Source: Vitellaria paradoxa (Eukaryota > Streptophyta > Magnoliopsida > Ericales > Sapotaceae). From it: a stretch of 64,000 bases of DNA. Location of the stretch: assembly GCA_019916065.1 (NCBI GenBank), contig CM034240.1, forward strand, positions 45,520,026-45,584,025, given 5' to 3'. The translations under genes were made by a program, and so were the position numbers. The notes beneath the pieces are model-generated. The model made no database searches. It saw nothing but the letters and a program-made list of their open reading frames with translations, and had not been told where the DNA came from. Of this stretch, positions 35,736-49,200 are shown piece after piece. Numbering within the stretch: position 1 is the stretch's first letter; every line of letters starts with the position of its first letter.

Positions 35736-38600
35736 GCGCACGATAGCACACAGAATCTCCTACCGCTTTTTATAACTGTAGCAAAACAAAAGTTTTTTTT
35801 TTTTTTTTTTTATGGTAATTAGGCAGCGCCGGAGTCAAAAATAGTAATTAATCCAACATGCATGCCAAACACTGCGCAGCAGAGCCACCCACCGAAAGTT
35901 CATTCTCATCATAGACGCAAAGCACTCAATCACGCCACGTAGGCCAAACTCTGGCGCGTGCCGAATCTATGTGCACGGACGAAGGCAGGGTCTGGGAGCC
36001 GAATTTTATTTTTGATTTTTTTTCTTGGACTGAATTTGGGCATAAAAAATTACAATTAATATTATAAATTATATTTAGTAAATAAAAATAAATTAATATA
36101 TATATATATATGGCATAATCAATTAAAATTTTTAAATTTAGAATATATATAATAATTTAAAATAGTTATATTTTAAGAAATTTGATTCATAACTAAATGT
36201 TTTTTAGCCCAAGAAATTATATGTATTAGTGGTGCTATTTTTTTGGTTGAAGTTAATTATTTTCTAAAATTTTGGAGCATCAAATTATAATATAAATTTT
36301 TTAACAAAAAATTACTATTAATAAAAGATTTACATATAAGAATAGTATTCTTATAAATTTAAGTGGTCCATGACCCTGTAGTCCATTAATAGTCTTGTGA
36401 TTCAGTGTGATACCATTAGAAGAGTAATTTTCAGTATAAATCTACCAATTTACCTACCAAAAAAAAAAAAATCTACTAACTTTTGAAATTTGAGTGTTTG
36501 TCAAAATACTAAATGTTATATTTTTTTGCTCAATAATAATAAGTTGTCAAACTCAAAAGTTACAAAATTTTAGATCAAATATACAAAAAAAATTACCAAA
36601 AACCTAAATATTTTCAAAAAGTCACTAAAAATTACTTTTTATTTTATCAAATACATTAAAAAAAAACCACCAATCAACATTTGACCAAAAATACTAAAAA
36701 TCATACTTTCAAATAACCCTTACGTGAGTTAATACGTGTGACAAGTGGAAGAGAGTGCAAGACAACAAGGAGAGTTGGGAGAGATGGAAGCATCCATCAC
36801 ATTTCATTCATCACGTATTTCATATTGAGATACATATTCATTTTTACTCATGTTTGGTAACGTGTTAAGAGCATATCCCATTTAGCCATTCTAGGGATGT
36901 CAACAAGACAGGTATAAAACAGGTATAATTTTCTTATTTCCATTCCAATTTAGCAAGACCTTTCCTCTTCCTCGTTCTCATCTCCATCCCTACTTCAGTG
37001 GTGAAAATTTTTTCCAACCTGTCCTGTTTACCCACTACACATAATAAAAGTATAAAATATATTATATATATAATAAAATTAAAAAATATTATAAAAATTA
37101 ATTTAAAAATATATATATTTTATATATATTGAATAAATATTAAATATATATAAATTAATAAATAAATATTTAAATAATACAGGGCTGGATGGAGATTATC
37201 ATACTCATTCTCATCTCGTTTAGAGAATATGTTAAAATTTCATATTCGTCTCCGTACCTATTATTAGTGTCCCCATACCCTTCCTAAACGGGACAAAATG
37301 AAGCGGGTACTCACCTTGTACGAGTAACTTTAACATCTCTATTCATCCCAATTTAGGGCCTATGTGGGAACACTCCAAAAAACCACTATTTTTTAATTTT
37401 TTCTAATTTTCTTCTATTTGAAAAATAAATAAATAGAAATCACATCTAAGTAATTTGAATGAGCTTAATTAATAATATAAAATTATTAATATAAACTTAC
37501 CATAATTACACTTATAAAAAATTAAAATAATACAAATTATATAAATATGAATACATATTATGATATGATCAAGTAATTCAAATGGTAAGATACTTTCTAA
37601 CTAATTTAGAGTATCATTCATACTCGTCTATTCTATATATATATTGTGATCTTAAGTATATTAAACAACATATTCAAAAAGTATTTTTATAAAAAAATTA
37701 ATTTTATTTATACGTATTATTTGTATATTATCATAATATAAAAGAAACATTGAAAATGAAATCGTGATGGATTTCTGTGTGGGTAATCAAAATTTTATTA
37801 TGTCGCACACATGTAAACATGAATTATTCTTCTCAGACTTGCATCAAAATTTACTGTTTAAATCCCAAACTCCAAACATTAGTGATAGCCATCTTTAAGT
37901 TGTATTTGAGTTCTAAACTCTTAATTTAGTTTTCTAACATTTTTAAATCAGTAAATATAAAATTACACAGTTATATAATAAAAATTGGATAATTTTTTAA
38001 AATGTCATTCTTACAAATTAAGATATAACAGTTAAGAATTATTTTTTTTATTTCATTCAACGATTGAGATCATTTTTATATTTTTAACTTTCCACTCAAT
38101 TCTTATTTTAATAGACTCTACTGCTATTTATCTTACAAAACAGTTTTGAGATTTTAAATTTCATCATATTTCAAATATGAAGATCATATACATATCAAAA
38201 CTGTCAATTTAAATTTCGTTCAATCATAGTTTCTATGAAATTGAACCTTCTAAATTAAAGTATTATAATTTATGTTTTCTTTTATGATATTTACCAAAAA
38301 TTAATTGGAAAAAGAAAGACAAAAACACATGTAGTAATTGTTAGGGTTTAAAGTTTTAGGAAAAAAATTAAAACTTATAAATTATTATAATTTTTTTAAT
38401 TTAAATTTTTTATCTAAAGTTCCGACTCTATAAAAAATACAATATCAATTTTATTTAGAGTATCATAAACACTTGTTATTGTTAGTGTTACAATAAAATT
38501 AGATCATTCATAAATGTAGTTATTATTTTTAAATTGCTCAATCATTAAGTCGTTCAGATTTAAAAAAATTAGCTCCTTTATAAATATAGTTATATTTTTT
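35736..38600. other. AT-rich intergenic DNA of unit B
   Basis: No gene seen; aligns with unit A 17120-20362. The empty site of the H1 MITE (copy 1) is near 36510 and the empty site of the Harbinger element near 38542. Confidence 0.5.
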
Positions 38601-38721
38601 TAATTGCCCTAAATTTTTCAAATTTCAATCTCCATTTAGTTTCCTAAAGCTGTATGGCATTTCATAATATATATGAAAAACTTGTTCTTAATAAATATTG
38701 AAATATTTTTAAAAACTCTAA

Positions 38722-39061
38722 GGTGGTATTTGATTTGCTTTTTTATTTTTTTTTATTTTTTATTTTATGTGTTTTATGTTTTAAAAATCTAAAAAATAGG
38801 GAAATCGAAACTGTTCTATTTTCCTTATCTTGATATTTTCCTTATTTTGGGTTAAAAACGACCAAAATGATTTTTTGTCATTTTTCATTTTATGTGTAAA
38901 ATTATTTTCTATTTTTTAAAATAAAATTTGAAAACACAAGTGGCCAAATATATTTTAAGTTATTTTTCTTGTTTTTTAAAAACATTAAATAAAAAATAAG
39001 TACAAAATAAAAAATAAAAAACAAAAATAGAAAACCAAAAAAAAAAAAATCAAATAGCACC
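38722..39061. mobile_element. Harbinger MITE H1, copy 2
   Basis: Starts GGTGGTATTTGATTTG, ends AAATCAAATAGCACC, TAA at 38719-38721 and 39062-39064. Same internal order as copy 1. It has no coding capacity. Confidence 0.75.
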
Positions 39062-39860
39062 TAAATTTTTAAAAAAATATCAATTACTTTTTGATACTTT
39101 GACTTTTCCAAATTTTAAATTATGATATTTTAAAAAATATAAAAAAAAGATGTACACAACAATTCTAGCTATACTTTCCATTTTTTAAGAAAAGAAAAGG
39201 AAAAAAAATTTCCTCGTCAAAGTATTATTATAATTTTAATCAATTGCAAAATTTTCTTATGTTTCTTTTTTTTTTTTTCCATTTGTTAAATTGTTATTAT
39301 AAAGTCTCTTTCAAAAATTTTCCTCTAACACATTATTTTTTTAAATTTCTCCTTCCGCTTGGTTCCCTTTTTATCCCCTTGCTCCCACTTTTCCCTTATT
39401 TGCAGTTTTGTTTAATAATATGATTTTATATATTTATTGAGAAGCAGATATTAACTATTGATTTTATATTCTTTTATTATAAATAGAAATATAGTTTTCA
39501 AATAATTGAAATTAAAATTTTATATTTCATACGTGCTTTTGTTTTTCATTTTTATTTTTTTACGCATTCGTGATTTTTTGTTTTATTAAAATCTTATTGA
39601 TATAATGCGTGATGATAGGAAGCACCAATCGAACATTTTTCACACAAAATAATGAAATTCTAATTCCTGAAAGACAACACTCATAATAGACATGCAAATT
39701 GTTGTTAGGATTACAAAAATTACTCAGAACAATAGAGGAAAAGTGTATAACATCCCATTTAATTAATCTAAAAGCTATCAAAATCCCTTGGTTTAAGATG
39801 CTTTAATAAAAATTGTAATTTGAAAATAAGAAACTGGATAATATAAAATTTAAAATCTAA
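39062..39860. other. AT-rich intergenic DNA
   Basis: No gene seen. T-rich tracts and short open frames only. Confidence 0.4.
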
Positions 39861-40198
39861 GGTGGCATTTGGTGTATTTTTGTGTTTTCTCTTGTCTATT
39901 TTTGTTTTATGTGTTAAAACTATTAAAACGAAAAAATGAAAAATATTTTATTTTCCTTGTTTTGAGAATTTTTTTGTTTTTTTTGTTAAAAACTCTCAAA
40001 ATAACTTGTTGTTATTTTTTATTTCATGTGTAAACTCATTTTCAGTTTTCAAAAATAAAATTTGAAAATACAAGTAACCAAATGAATTTTGAACTGTTTT
40101 CCTTATTTTCAAAAGCACAAAATGAAAAACGAGATAAAAATAGAAAATAGGAAATAAAAACAGAAAATAGAAAGTAGAAAAACAAATCAAATGATCCC
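39861..40198. mobile_element. Harbinger MITE H1, copy 3
   Basis: Starts GGTGGCATTTGGTGT, ends AAATCAAATGATCCC, TAA on both sides (39858-39860 and 40199-40201). Very similar to copies 1 and 4 in the interior. Confidence 0.8.
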
Positions 40199-43100
40199 TA
40201 AATTATTTTCAATGTCAGAATATTCTAAATTGATATCTAAGTCAATTTTAAAATTAATTCTAAATAAAATAAAATTAATAATTAAATATAATTTTAAACT
40301 GAGTGTATCCAAAACAAAATAAGAAACTTTCGTAATTGAATCTTATTACTATCTTCACCGTGCATTACTTATGCTAATTAATAATCTATTGTGGTTATAG
40401 GAGGGAGGAGCAAACTAGGAGGAGCAAACTAGGACATTAACATATATTTCAAAGAACAATACATTTTTTTTTTAAATAAATTTAGATTTGATATATGAAG
40501 TCAATTTACTAAGTGTATACGCAATAAGAACGACATAATTGGTAATTTTTTAAATGTATTTTTACATAGAAAATGATATATTTTTATAATTTTTTTAATA
40601 AAATTTATTGTTAGAATAACATAGTGATAACATTTGTATAATACAACACATGTTACCGTATTATTGTTTTGGAAAATAATAGTTCCATAAATAACCTCAT
40701 AATTCTAAAAATAAATCACTACGCTAAATTCTGGTAGAAGATGAAAGCATCTTCTTAATATTTTAGAAGTATTAATAGCGTATTTGACATTCCAAAATTA
40801 GTTCTTTAATTCCGTAAAGTGTATATATCTATATATATTTATATAGAACGTTGTTCTAAAATAACTTTCTCCATATATATTTTTGTTCAAAATATATTTC
40901 TATTTTGAAATTAACCCCTCTCTTTCGCTTTCTCTCTCATTAATTTTTTTCTTAAATTTAGGGTTTGTTTGGCTGACCAAAAAATACTAAAAGTTACCAA
41001 ACTTTAATTATTTTTTATACTTTTCTTCAATAAAATTTTAATACATATCACATTTATGTCACATTTTTATACTTTTATTGTATTTTTTCCTCAACTTTTT
41101 TTAACCAAACAATCCCTTAAAAAAATGAGTGGCGTAAAATTTATTGTCACCAAATTAATTCTTACAAAAAGATAAGTCTATTTGCACTTTACAAATGTAT
41201 TCTTGCACTTCACTCTACTTTTTTATTAAACAAAATTATATAATTACCTTCATTATTGTAGAAGAGTATAGATTGCATTAAAATTATACAATATATTTTT
41301 TAAAAGAATGAGAGTTATTGTGTAATTTTATTTAATGAAAAAGTAAAGTAGAATGTAAGAATTTATTTGTGAAATTCAAATAGACCCACTAAAAAAAATT
41401 ATATATACTTTTGTGAAATAGAATAAATTTTTAATAAATACAAAGATGCGTTTGGAGTGATAAAAAATGAGATAAAAAAATAATTTGTAAGTTCGTAATT
41501 CGTACAGCGAGACAAAAAGTGAATAACTTTTAAAAATTTTTAAAAATTTTTAGTGATTTTTAGTAAACCAAACACACCCTATATTTAACCATGTAATTCA
41601 AGTGGTAGCTTAGGTGATGGGAATTCTGGGAGATACGCATTGGGTGGAAAAATGAAGATTCAACGACTTTCATTTTGGAGCCTACTGAATGGGCGCGTCT
41701 GTGAACCTTATAAGATGGTCCCGGCCCGGGGTTTACTATTTGATAGTGAATCTAGTCATATTACTTTGAAAAAATTTGTCACAGTTAAAAAGAGAATTAA
41801 AAAGTAAAAATACTTGGGATAAATTAAGATTTCGCTGAGTAATTATATACGCATTTATTTATTTATTTTTATTAACGTTAATTTTTTTTTTAGTATTCAT
41901 CAGTGTCTTAATTAGAGGTGTAATTCGTTCGGTTTCGGTAATTAAACCAATAGAATTTTGATAAACGTCAACGGCTAAATACTAAAAAAAATTAACAATA
42001 GTACCTATTTTGAAACTAATTTAATTGTTTTCAACTAACAGCAGCTGACGCTGAAATTCTATACACCTCGTTGAAATTGAAATGAGGGAGTCGACCTACA
42101 CGCTTATTTTAATCGGACAAAAGGGTTGAATTATTTTTGAATAATCAGTATGATTTCGGTTAAACAAAAAATATGAAAATATCCATACAAAAAATTAACT
42201 TAATTATTTTTAACTAATCGAAACTGAAATCAAAACCGAAACCGATACCGAAATTTACATCCTATACCGTTTTTTTTTTTTTAAATAATTAAAAGGTAAT
42301 GTTTTTGACCAATTTTAGTAAAAAAAAAGAAAAGAAAAAATCAATTTGACTTTATACATATCGATACATTTAGACTTAGTTTGGAAAGTAAAAAAGTTAA
42401 TTTTTTTTTTTTTGGTGTTTGAGAAGGAAAAAAATAATTTTTTTGTAGCTAATTTTTTAATTTTTTATTACTTCGATATTTTTATCCTTAAAAATTTAAA
42501 AAAATTAAAATATAAAAAATAAATTTAATTATTAAAAAAAATTCAAAAAGTTAGTAATTGATATCATTTCTCAAACGTAACCTTTAACTTTTATTCTACC
42601 GTGCATGGTGCGTTTGAAGTGGTATAAAATTATATAAAATTATAAAAATTAATATCTCTTATTTTATGTAGTAAATAAAAAATTTAAATTTTATAATTTT
42701 ATAATTTATTTTTGTAAAAATTTATAGAATTTTATACTATTTTGTTTAATTCCAAACATTGCCATATTTGGATACGGGTACATTCGAATCCGTTTAGCTT
42801 CTACCCTACAATCTCCAAGCAGTGACGTGGCAGTGTGGCACCATTCACGCAGCCACCACTCACCTCCACTTCGACAGAGAGCTTCCCATTTGCTATTAAA
42901 GTACTTATTTATTTATTTATTTCCCTTTAAACATTCAGACCCATCCGCAGAAACGCGCGTGGGAGACACGCTCCTCACCTGTGCGAAACAAGCTGCGGCG
43001 GCCCTAGACTGGGAAACGAAGGTAGACAAACAGGGTCAGTGCCACGTCTCCGTGGTGGGCCCGGAACGCAAAGACAGAGAAAAGTGAGAAAAAGGAGGAG
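40199..43100. other. Intergenic DNA with three small inverted-repeat elements
   Basis: No gene seen. About 41444-41579 (GATGCGTTTGGAGTG to AACCAAACACACCC) and 42608-42763 (GGTGCGTTTGAAGTG to TTCCAAACATTGCC) are GTTTGG-family MITEs. About 41915-42262 is a separate foldback: left GAGGTGTAATTCG...GGTTTCGG, right CCGAAACCGATACCG...TTTACATCC. A 19-bp direct repeat (GGAGGAGCAAACTAG) occurs at about 40405-40435. From about 42780 the sequence becomes GC-richer as the next promoter starts. Confidence 0.5.
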
Positions 43101-43256
43101 GAGAGAAGAAGAAGGGTTGTCAATTGGCATCTACTCGTTCCTTCACCACATATATATATATAGATTTATAACCCCCTAAACTGTTTATTTTTGTAACTCT
43201 TCCGTCAGATTTTCTTCGCCACCATCCTTTACTCTTTCTTCTCTCTGTATACTGAC
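43056..43256 (+). promoter_or_regulatory. Promoter/5' UTR of the EAR-motif gene
   Basis: A TGGGCC site II-type hexamer lies at 43056-43061. A TATA-rich stretch (ATATATATATATAG) lies at about 43147-43160, roughly 100 bp before the first ATG. The region is GA- and CT-rich between these, as in many plant 5' leaders. Confidence 0.4.
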
Positions 43257-46200
43257 ATGAAAAAGGAGGAGATGGCTGACGAGGATTGGGTGGAAGCGGC
43301 CATGAAGGACGACGCGGCGGTGGTGGAGCTGCTGATGCGTCTCCCCCACGCCACGCCACCCAAGAGAGAGCACTCTCCGGCTTTGCCGCTCGAGTGGAGC
43401 GTCAGACAGCGCCGTTCCAGGCCGATGCTTCCGGCGAAGAAGAAGAACCCGACGCCGAGGGCCAGCCCCACCACGCCTCTTTCCTGGAGCGGCGCCACTT
43501 CGGCCAGCGGCGGAGGATGCGCCGCCGCCGCCGCCGATGGTTTCGAGGAGTCCAGTCGACCGCCTCCCAAGCGTCCGGAGGACACAAGATCTAAGGTTTG
43601 TTCCCGTTTTCTCGTGACTCTCGCCTCCTTTTACGGTGGCCGCTTTTTTACGTCACTTTCCGGTCCTGCCGTTTCTCTACAAGTTGCCGTTTCTCTATAA
43701 GTCAGAGGGTGCGGGTGTCGTGGGTCTGCTTGTTCGCCGATGAGTTGATTCAACCGATTTGGTGTCATTGGATGTCCTTTTCATTTTCCCCAAAATACCC
43801 CCGAAAAGTAGGATATTTACCGCGTCGCCTTCTGGATAAGTCAGACGAAACTTGTTTTTTTCGATACCCGTAACCGTTTTGGTTGTTGTCAATTTGACAA
43901 CAATACCATCGCTGCATGGCCGAACTCTCTGTGAATATCCGACACTACTTTGGTCATTTCACGGATCTGGGCGCCGGCTCCGACGGGCGACCCTCTTCCG
44001 TCGATAGGTTCTGTTTTTATTTCCTAACATGCCCTCCGATATTTAGCTAGCTCTTAGCCAATTTAGGCGTTCACTTTTTCTCATTAATTAATTAATTAAT
44101 AAATAATATTAAAAAATATATATTTTTCAATTCCAAACAAGACGAATTGGTGACTTTACTTGAACGCATATGGTCAGTCGATTGAATGGCTCGTCGCGTT
44201 TCTCGCTCACCAGCTCAAACACATATTATTGGGTGCGTCTTTATTAGTGGCACGCTGGCCTTGGTAAAAAGTCCGAAACACCCCTTATCTGAAGGGTGCT
44301 TTTGTCTACCAAAATTGTCCTATTCTTTCTCATGCTGACACGAAGAAAATGTCCGAGGGCTATGTTTGAGGGATTACATGGTTTAGATGGTGGGGTATAC
44401 CATGGGATAATGGCAGCGCTCGCTTGGAGTTCAAATAAAATAATACAAAATTTTACAAATTCCTGTAAACATGAATTACGAAATAATAAAATTTAAATTC
44501 TTACAAAATATATTAATTTTTATAATTTTATATAACTCTAAACACGCTAAATATATGCATGCTACTGAATATAACATAGAATTATATTTTTTTTATGTAA
44601 ATTACTTTTTTAGTGTTTAGTTCGGTGAATATAAAATGGAATAAAAGATATTATTTGACATAAATGTGATAAGGAAATAATTTTAAATGTTTAGATTTTG
44701 TCAGCAAAATAAATCTGAACGTAGGGCATAAGAAGCATCACATCTCATGCTATTACTTATACTCTATTTTTTTAATATAAACACTAACAAAATACTAATA
44801 GTTTTCTCTCATTTTTTTCTAAACAAACATGGAATTGGAATAGGTTTTACGGACATATATACTTCAATCCCAAGTTTTAATCCGGAAACAAATGTGGCCA
44901 AGGAGTCAGCAATTCGGTGGTTATGGCTTTTGCCAAATGACGGCAAAGTCCTCGCCCCGTGGTCAAACCTGAGCCAAACCTCCCCCCTTCTGGTCCTTAC
45001 CGTGGGGGACGATTTGGTAATTTGGCTACCAAATGGCGGGTGGCTTGTTTTTGTGGCAAATAGGCCTGCGTTTAGTTTGAGTTTGGTGAAGTGTTGGTGG
45101 TGGTTGTGCAATTTATAAAGGCAGTGAGAGGAAATGATTGGCTGCGGTCGAAGTAGCTCTTAATGGTATCTACACCCTTTGTGTCTCACTGTGTGTATCT
45201 ATGGGCCCGTTTGGTTTGATATATTTTGCTGAAAATCTCCAAAAATCTCTATAAATATCTGTTAACTTTATATCACATTAACTTTTTTCTCTCACTGCAC
45301 GCATTACGAACTATTCCCAAACCACAATTTATCTTAATTTATCTCATTTTTTCTTACTCCAAACAACCCCTATATCTGCTCGCCCTTTGTATCGTACCAT
45401 ATTATGCCCACGAAGCACGCGAACATCGCGAGGCACAGCACGTACTAGCATAGTTATTTTCCCATTTGACCATTGTATAAATTAAGTAAAAGATTACGGA
45501 AAGAAAAGAAAAGGCCAAAAACAATAAAGGGAAAGATTTATGTTCAAAACCGGCTTTTCTGCGGCCTTTGTTTCCGTCTTTATTCGGATCCAAATTTCAA
45601 TGACTCCTCTCCTTTGATCTTTGTGGTGGTACAATAACCCTCTTGCTTTATTTGAATTTAAAACCGATTATGTTTCAAAATAAATATTAATTATTTGTAG
45701 ATTTATGGTAATATTCATCAAAATTTAGTTGGCTTTAGTTTTAGTTTTGGTCTTGGTTTGTTTCATCTGGCATGGTCAAAAGTGGGAGAATTTTTACTTT
45801 TTGGGTTTGCTGCAAATAAGGGTTTTTTTTTGGTTGGGGGGGGGTTATTTTTCCATTGGGTGACAGCCTGTTAGTTTATCTTTTAGGTTTGGTCAAACGA
45901 ATAATTTCATGCAATAGGGGTTGAAAATACTATATGCAATGCAAGTTGCTTTAGGTGCCAGAATTGTGAGAATTTGCATTTAGGTCTTTGGAGGTGGGTG
46001 GGGCCGTTTTGCCACCAAACTTGACATGTGTTTCCACATCAAACTCACCAGCTAACCGGTTTGAGATAACAAAAAAAAACCAAAAATTATGAAAATATAC
46101 AATAAAATATTAACTTTTTTCAATCAAATCTCGTTATATATTATTTTTACATTAATTTTTTTTTTTAACTTTTTTTTACCATCCAAATAACCATTAGAGT

Positions 46201-49200
46201 TCGCCTTCCTTTTTTTTATTTGTAGTAGCTTTTGCTGCACATTGCTTTGCGCATTCTACTTTTTCTCGAAACTATGCAATTACCAAATTTCTGTGAGCTC
46301 ATAGTTTATGGGTGTGTCCCTTATAGGCCTATATATAGGGTATGGACCAGATGGCACTTTCAGGGGTGTGCAAGTGAACTGTCGACCCGTGTTGACCTGG
46401 TGGTACTTTACTTGACGGATAGGGAAACTGTTTGAATAATTTGGGTGTTATTAACCGGTTTTACCGATTAAAACAAGCAGTTAATAAGTATTCATAATTA
46501 AGCTGTCAATATATTAAAATTAAATTATTTAAAAGATATTTAAAGTTTAAAAAAGATGGCAGGTGACCTGTTAGTCGACCCGTCAATCATTGACATTTTT
46601 TTTTTTCCAAATAATAGGTTAACGGGTGGGCTAAAAATTTCTGAAAATTATTAGGTTGGGTGCGACCCGGCCCGTCAACCCGGGACCGTTGGCTATGTAG
46701 CCCTGTAATCATATTTGGTTATTTATTTATATTTTTTTCTTATTTTTAGAAGCTAGCAGGAATTGAAAAGTTACCAACGTTGTTACATTGAGGGATATCT
46801 GACGATTGGTACGTGCAGGTTGCTGCCACAAGTGGGACTACCACCAATAAGAGGTCAAGAAAGAAAAAGGTACTTATTTTTCTGAGCTTGTGAAGGTAAT
46901 CTTGGACATGGCCTAATTGGCTAAAAAGAACCCAAAAAGAAAAAGAAAAAAAAAAGGAGTATGCTGACAAAGCCCAAAAAAATGTTATTTCTATGTATTT
47001 TTAGTAGTGTATATATATATATATATATGTAAATATAACTAGAAATCTAATTTAATTATTAATACAAGATCTAACATATAAAATATATAAAAAAAAATAC
47101 AATATTGAAAATTTAATGATTTTAGAGATTTTGGTTTCTCAAATATAGGCTTCTCCTAATCCTATGTAGAAAGGAATCGTAAAATAATTTTTGATACATC
47201 ACGTGGCGTATCTAATACATATTTTATTGTGTTGATACGTGTCAAATATGGGTATGAAATCAATTTTGCAGTATTTGTGCTTCATAGTCTGTAGACTAGC
47301 CACTGTTCACCCTTCTTTCCCAGTTTAATACAAAAAATTGGATGGCCCAAAATGCTTAAAAAGTTATAATGGACCAATCAAATGGTAATACCGTTTTTGT
47401 TCCTTTGACATTGACATTCGAACATATATTTAGAAAAATAAACAGAAATTTCAAAGAAGGATGTTTTCAAATATTCAATCATAGTAAGTATTAGAACAGA
47501 TGACGATGAGTCTTGTGTTTTCCTTTTATCTTCTTCTAATTATTTTTACCTTTTTCTTTGTCTGTTCTGTTTGTGTTTGTGTTTGTGTTTGGTATGATAA
47601 TTATAGTCCCACGGCTGTTTGCAGACATTAGCAGAACTTAAAGAAGATGAGGCCTTGCTTTTGAAGGAAAGAAGGAATTTGAAGAGGGTAAGTTGTAACA
47701 AGCTTGTGTGCCTAAGTCATCTAGAATGTTTTTCTAATTTGGCAATATCTGAACATTGACTTGAAATTTCCCTGACTGAGCAGGAATTGGAAACATTACG
47801 TGCCACTCTTGAAAAACAGCGAGCAACTAATGAAAGGTTAAAGAGATTGAAGGTTGATACTGTTACGAACTCCTCTTTCAAATTGTGTCTCTATACTGTG
47901 GTCATCTTTCTGTTGTCTTTATTCCATGGCTTGGGATTATTTATGTGCATGTCAAAAATACACATATACCTATTTGTTCTGTTTTAGTATATAGAAATCA
48001 TGTATATTTTCTGTGTCTGTTGGTCTTCTTTGAATGCTAATGGAAGCCTCTGAATGATTGATGCATTTTGTGCTAGAACTTGTTAAAAAAAAAAAAAAGA
48101 TTCCAATTGTAATGCTACATACATGACAAGTTAAATCTCCTTTCTCTGTTTTTACATTATCAAATAAGGACAATATTAATCATAAGAATCTAATCTATTC
48201 AATGTAACTCATAGCTAAAATATATTATATTTCATTGTGGGTGCTTGTAACAAGCTCGATGTTTCTCTCAAGTAACAACATCCAAATGTCAACTTCATTA
48301 GGTGACACCATCACTGGGAACCATCTCAAAGGGGCATGCAACCTACGCGAGGCGCAGGGTACCTCACCCCTTGGATTGCCTAAGGGAGAATAACTCCTTC
48401 ATCGAGGATGTTCTCACTGGAAGATCCTTCTCATGCATCTCCATGAGATTCCTCATAAATGGCTTAGCTTATTTTTCCTCCTAGAGATACCTCTAAAAGG
48501 GAGTTCTACAACTTAAACCTTTGCTTGGGACCACCAAGAAGGGATTATTGGCTTGGAGATTAGAGAAAGGGATCATTGTGGCATTCCCCCCTCTTAGATA
48601 GGCTGTACTTTGACTTACTAAGAGATAGAGCCATGTTCGTCAAGACAACCAACTATAGAGCGGCATGTAATGTCTACGGTGTCGTACCACAACGATAGCC
48701 CCGTGATGGAGCTATTATGAAGGAGAGTGACCACAATTGAGACAATCAACTATAGAGTAACACATGACATGTTAAGTGTGAAGTTTGATTTAAACAAGGC
48801 ATAAAGCGTACTTTTGTATTTTAGGGTTTTTTTTTTTTCTTTTTATGTGCTAGGGTTCCTTGCAACTATAAAAGAAATGCCTAGGGTTGCTTCTATTGTA
48901 ATTTTTTTTTAATTATTATAGTGAAACACCCTAGCATCTCGTGGTTGTACGATTAAACAATCATTTTAAGTCGGAACCACATAAATATCTGTATCTCATT
49001 CTCTGTTTGCTCGTGATTATTTTCTATTCTTGGTTTGTCTTCGATTGTGTGCATTTGCTTGTAAATTTCAGCGTATGGATCCCCAACATGACACCCATCA
49101 TTGGCCAGTGTTGGCCCATTAGCAATCACATTGGTGGCGCATCCCACCACGATACCTTTATGGTGGATCTACTAAGAGAGTGCAATCACGTTAGTGGTCC

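Larger units (their letters stand above)
26963..38600. repeat. Unit B of the large tandem segmental duplication
   Basis: Head-to-tail second copy of 7284-20362 plus 26909-26962. Its left junction joins the unit end (AAAAATTAGCTCC...) directly to the unit start (TTCACATATGC). The same unit end is found again at its right border, about 38556-38600. Unit-specific insertions are at 27374, 30999, 34358 and 34951. Point divergence is visible throughout, so the duplication is not recent. Confidence 0.85.

Noticed and set aside
41590..41740. tRNA-derived SINE
   Set aside because: Phrases like AATTCAAGTGGTAGC recall a Pol III A-box and similar text recurs at 19409 and 37568, but no proper B-box, tail or target duplication was visible.
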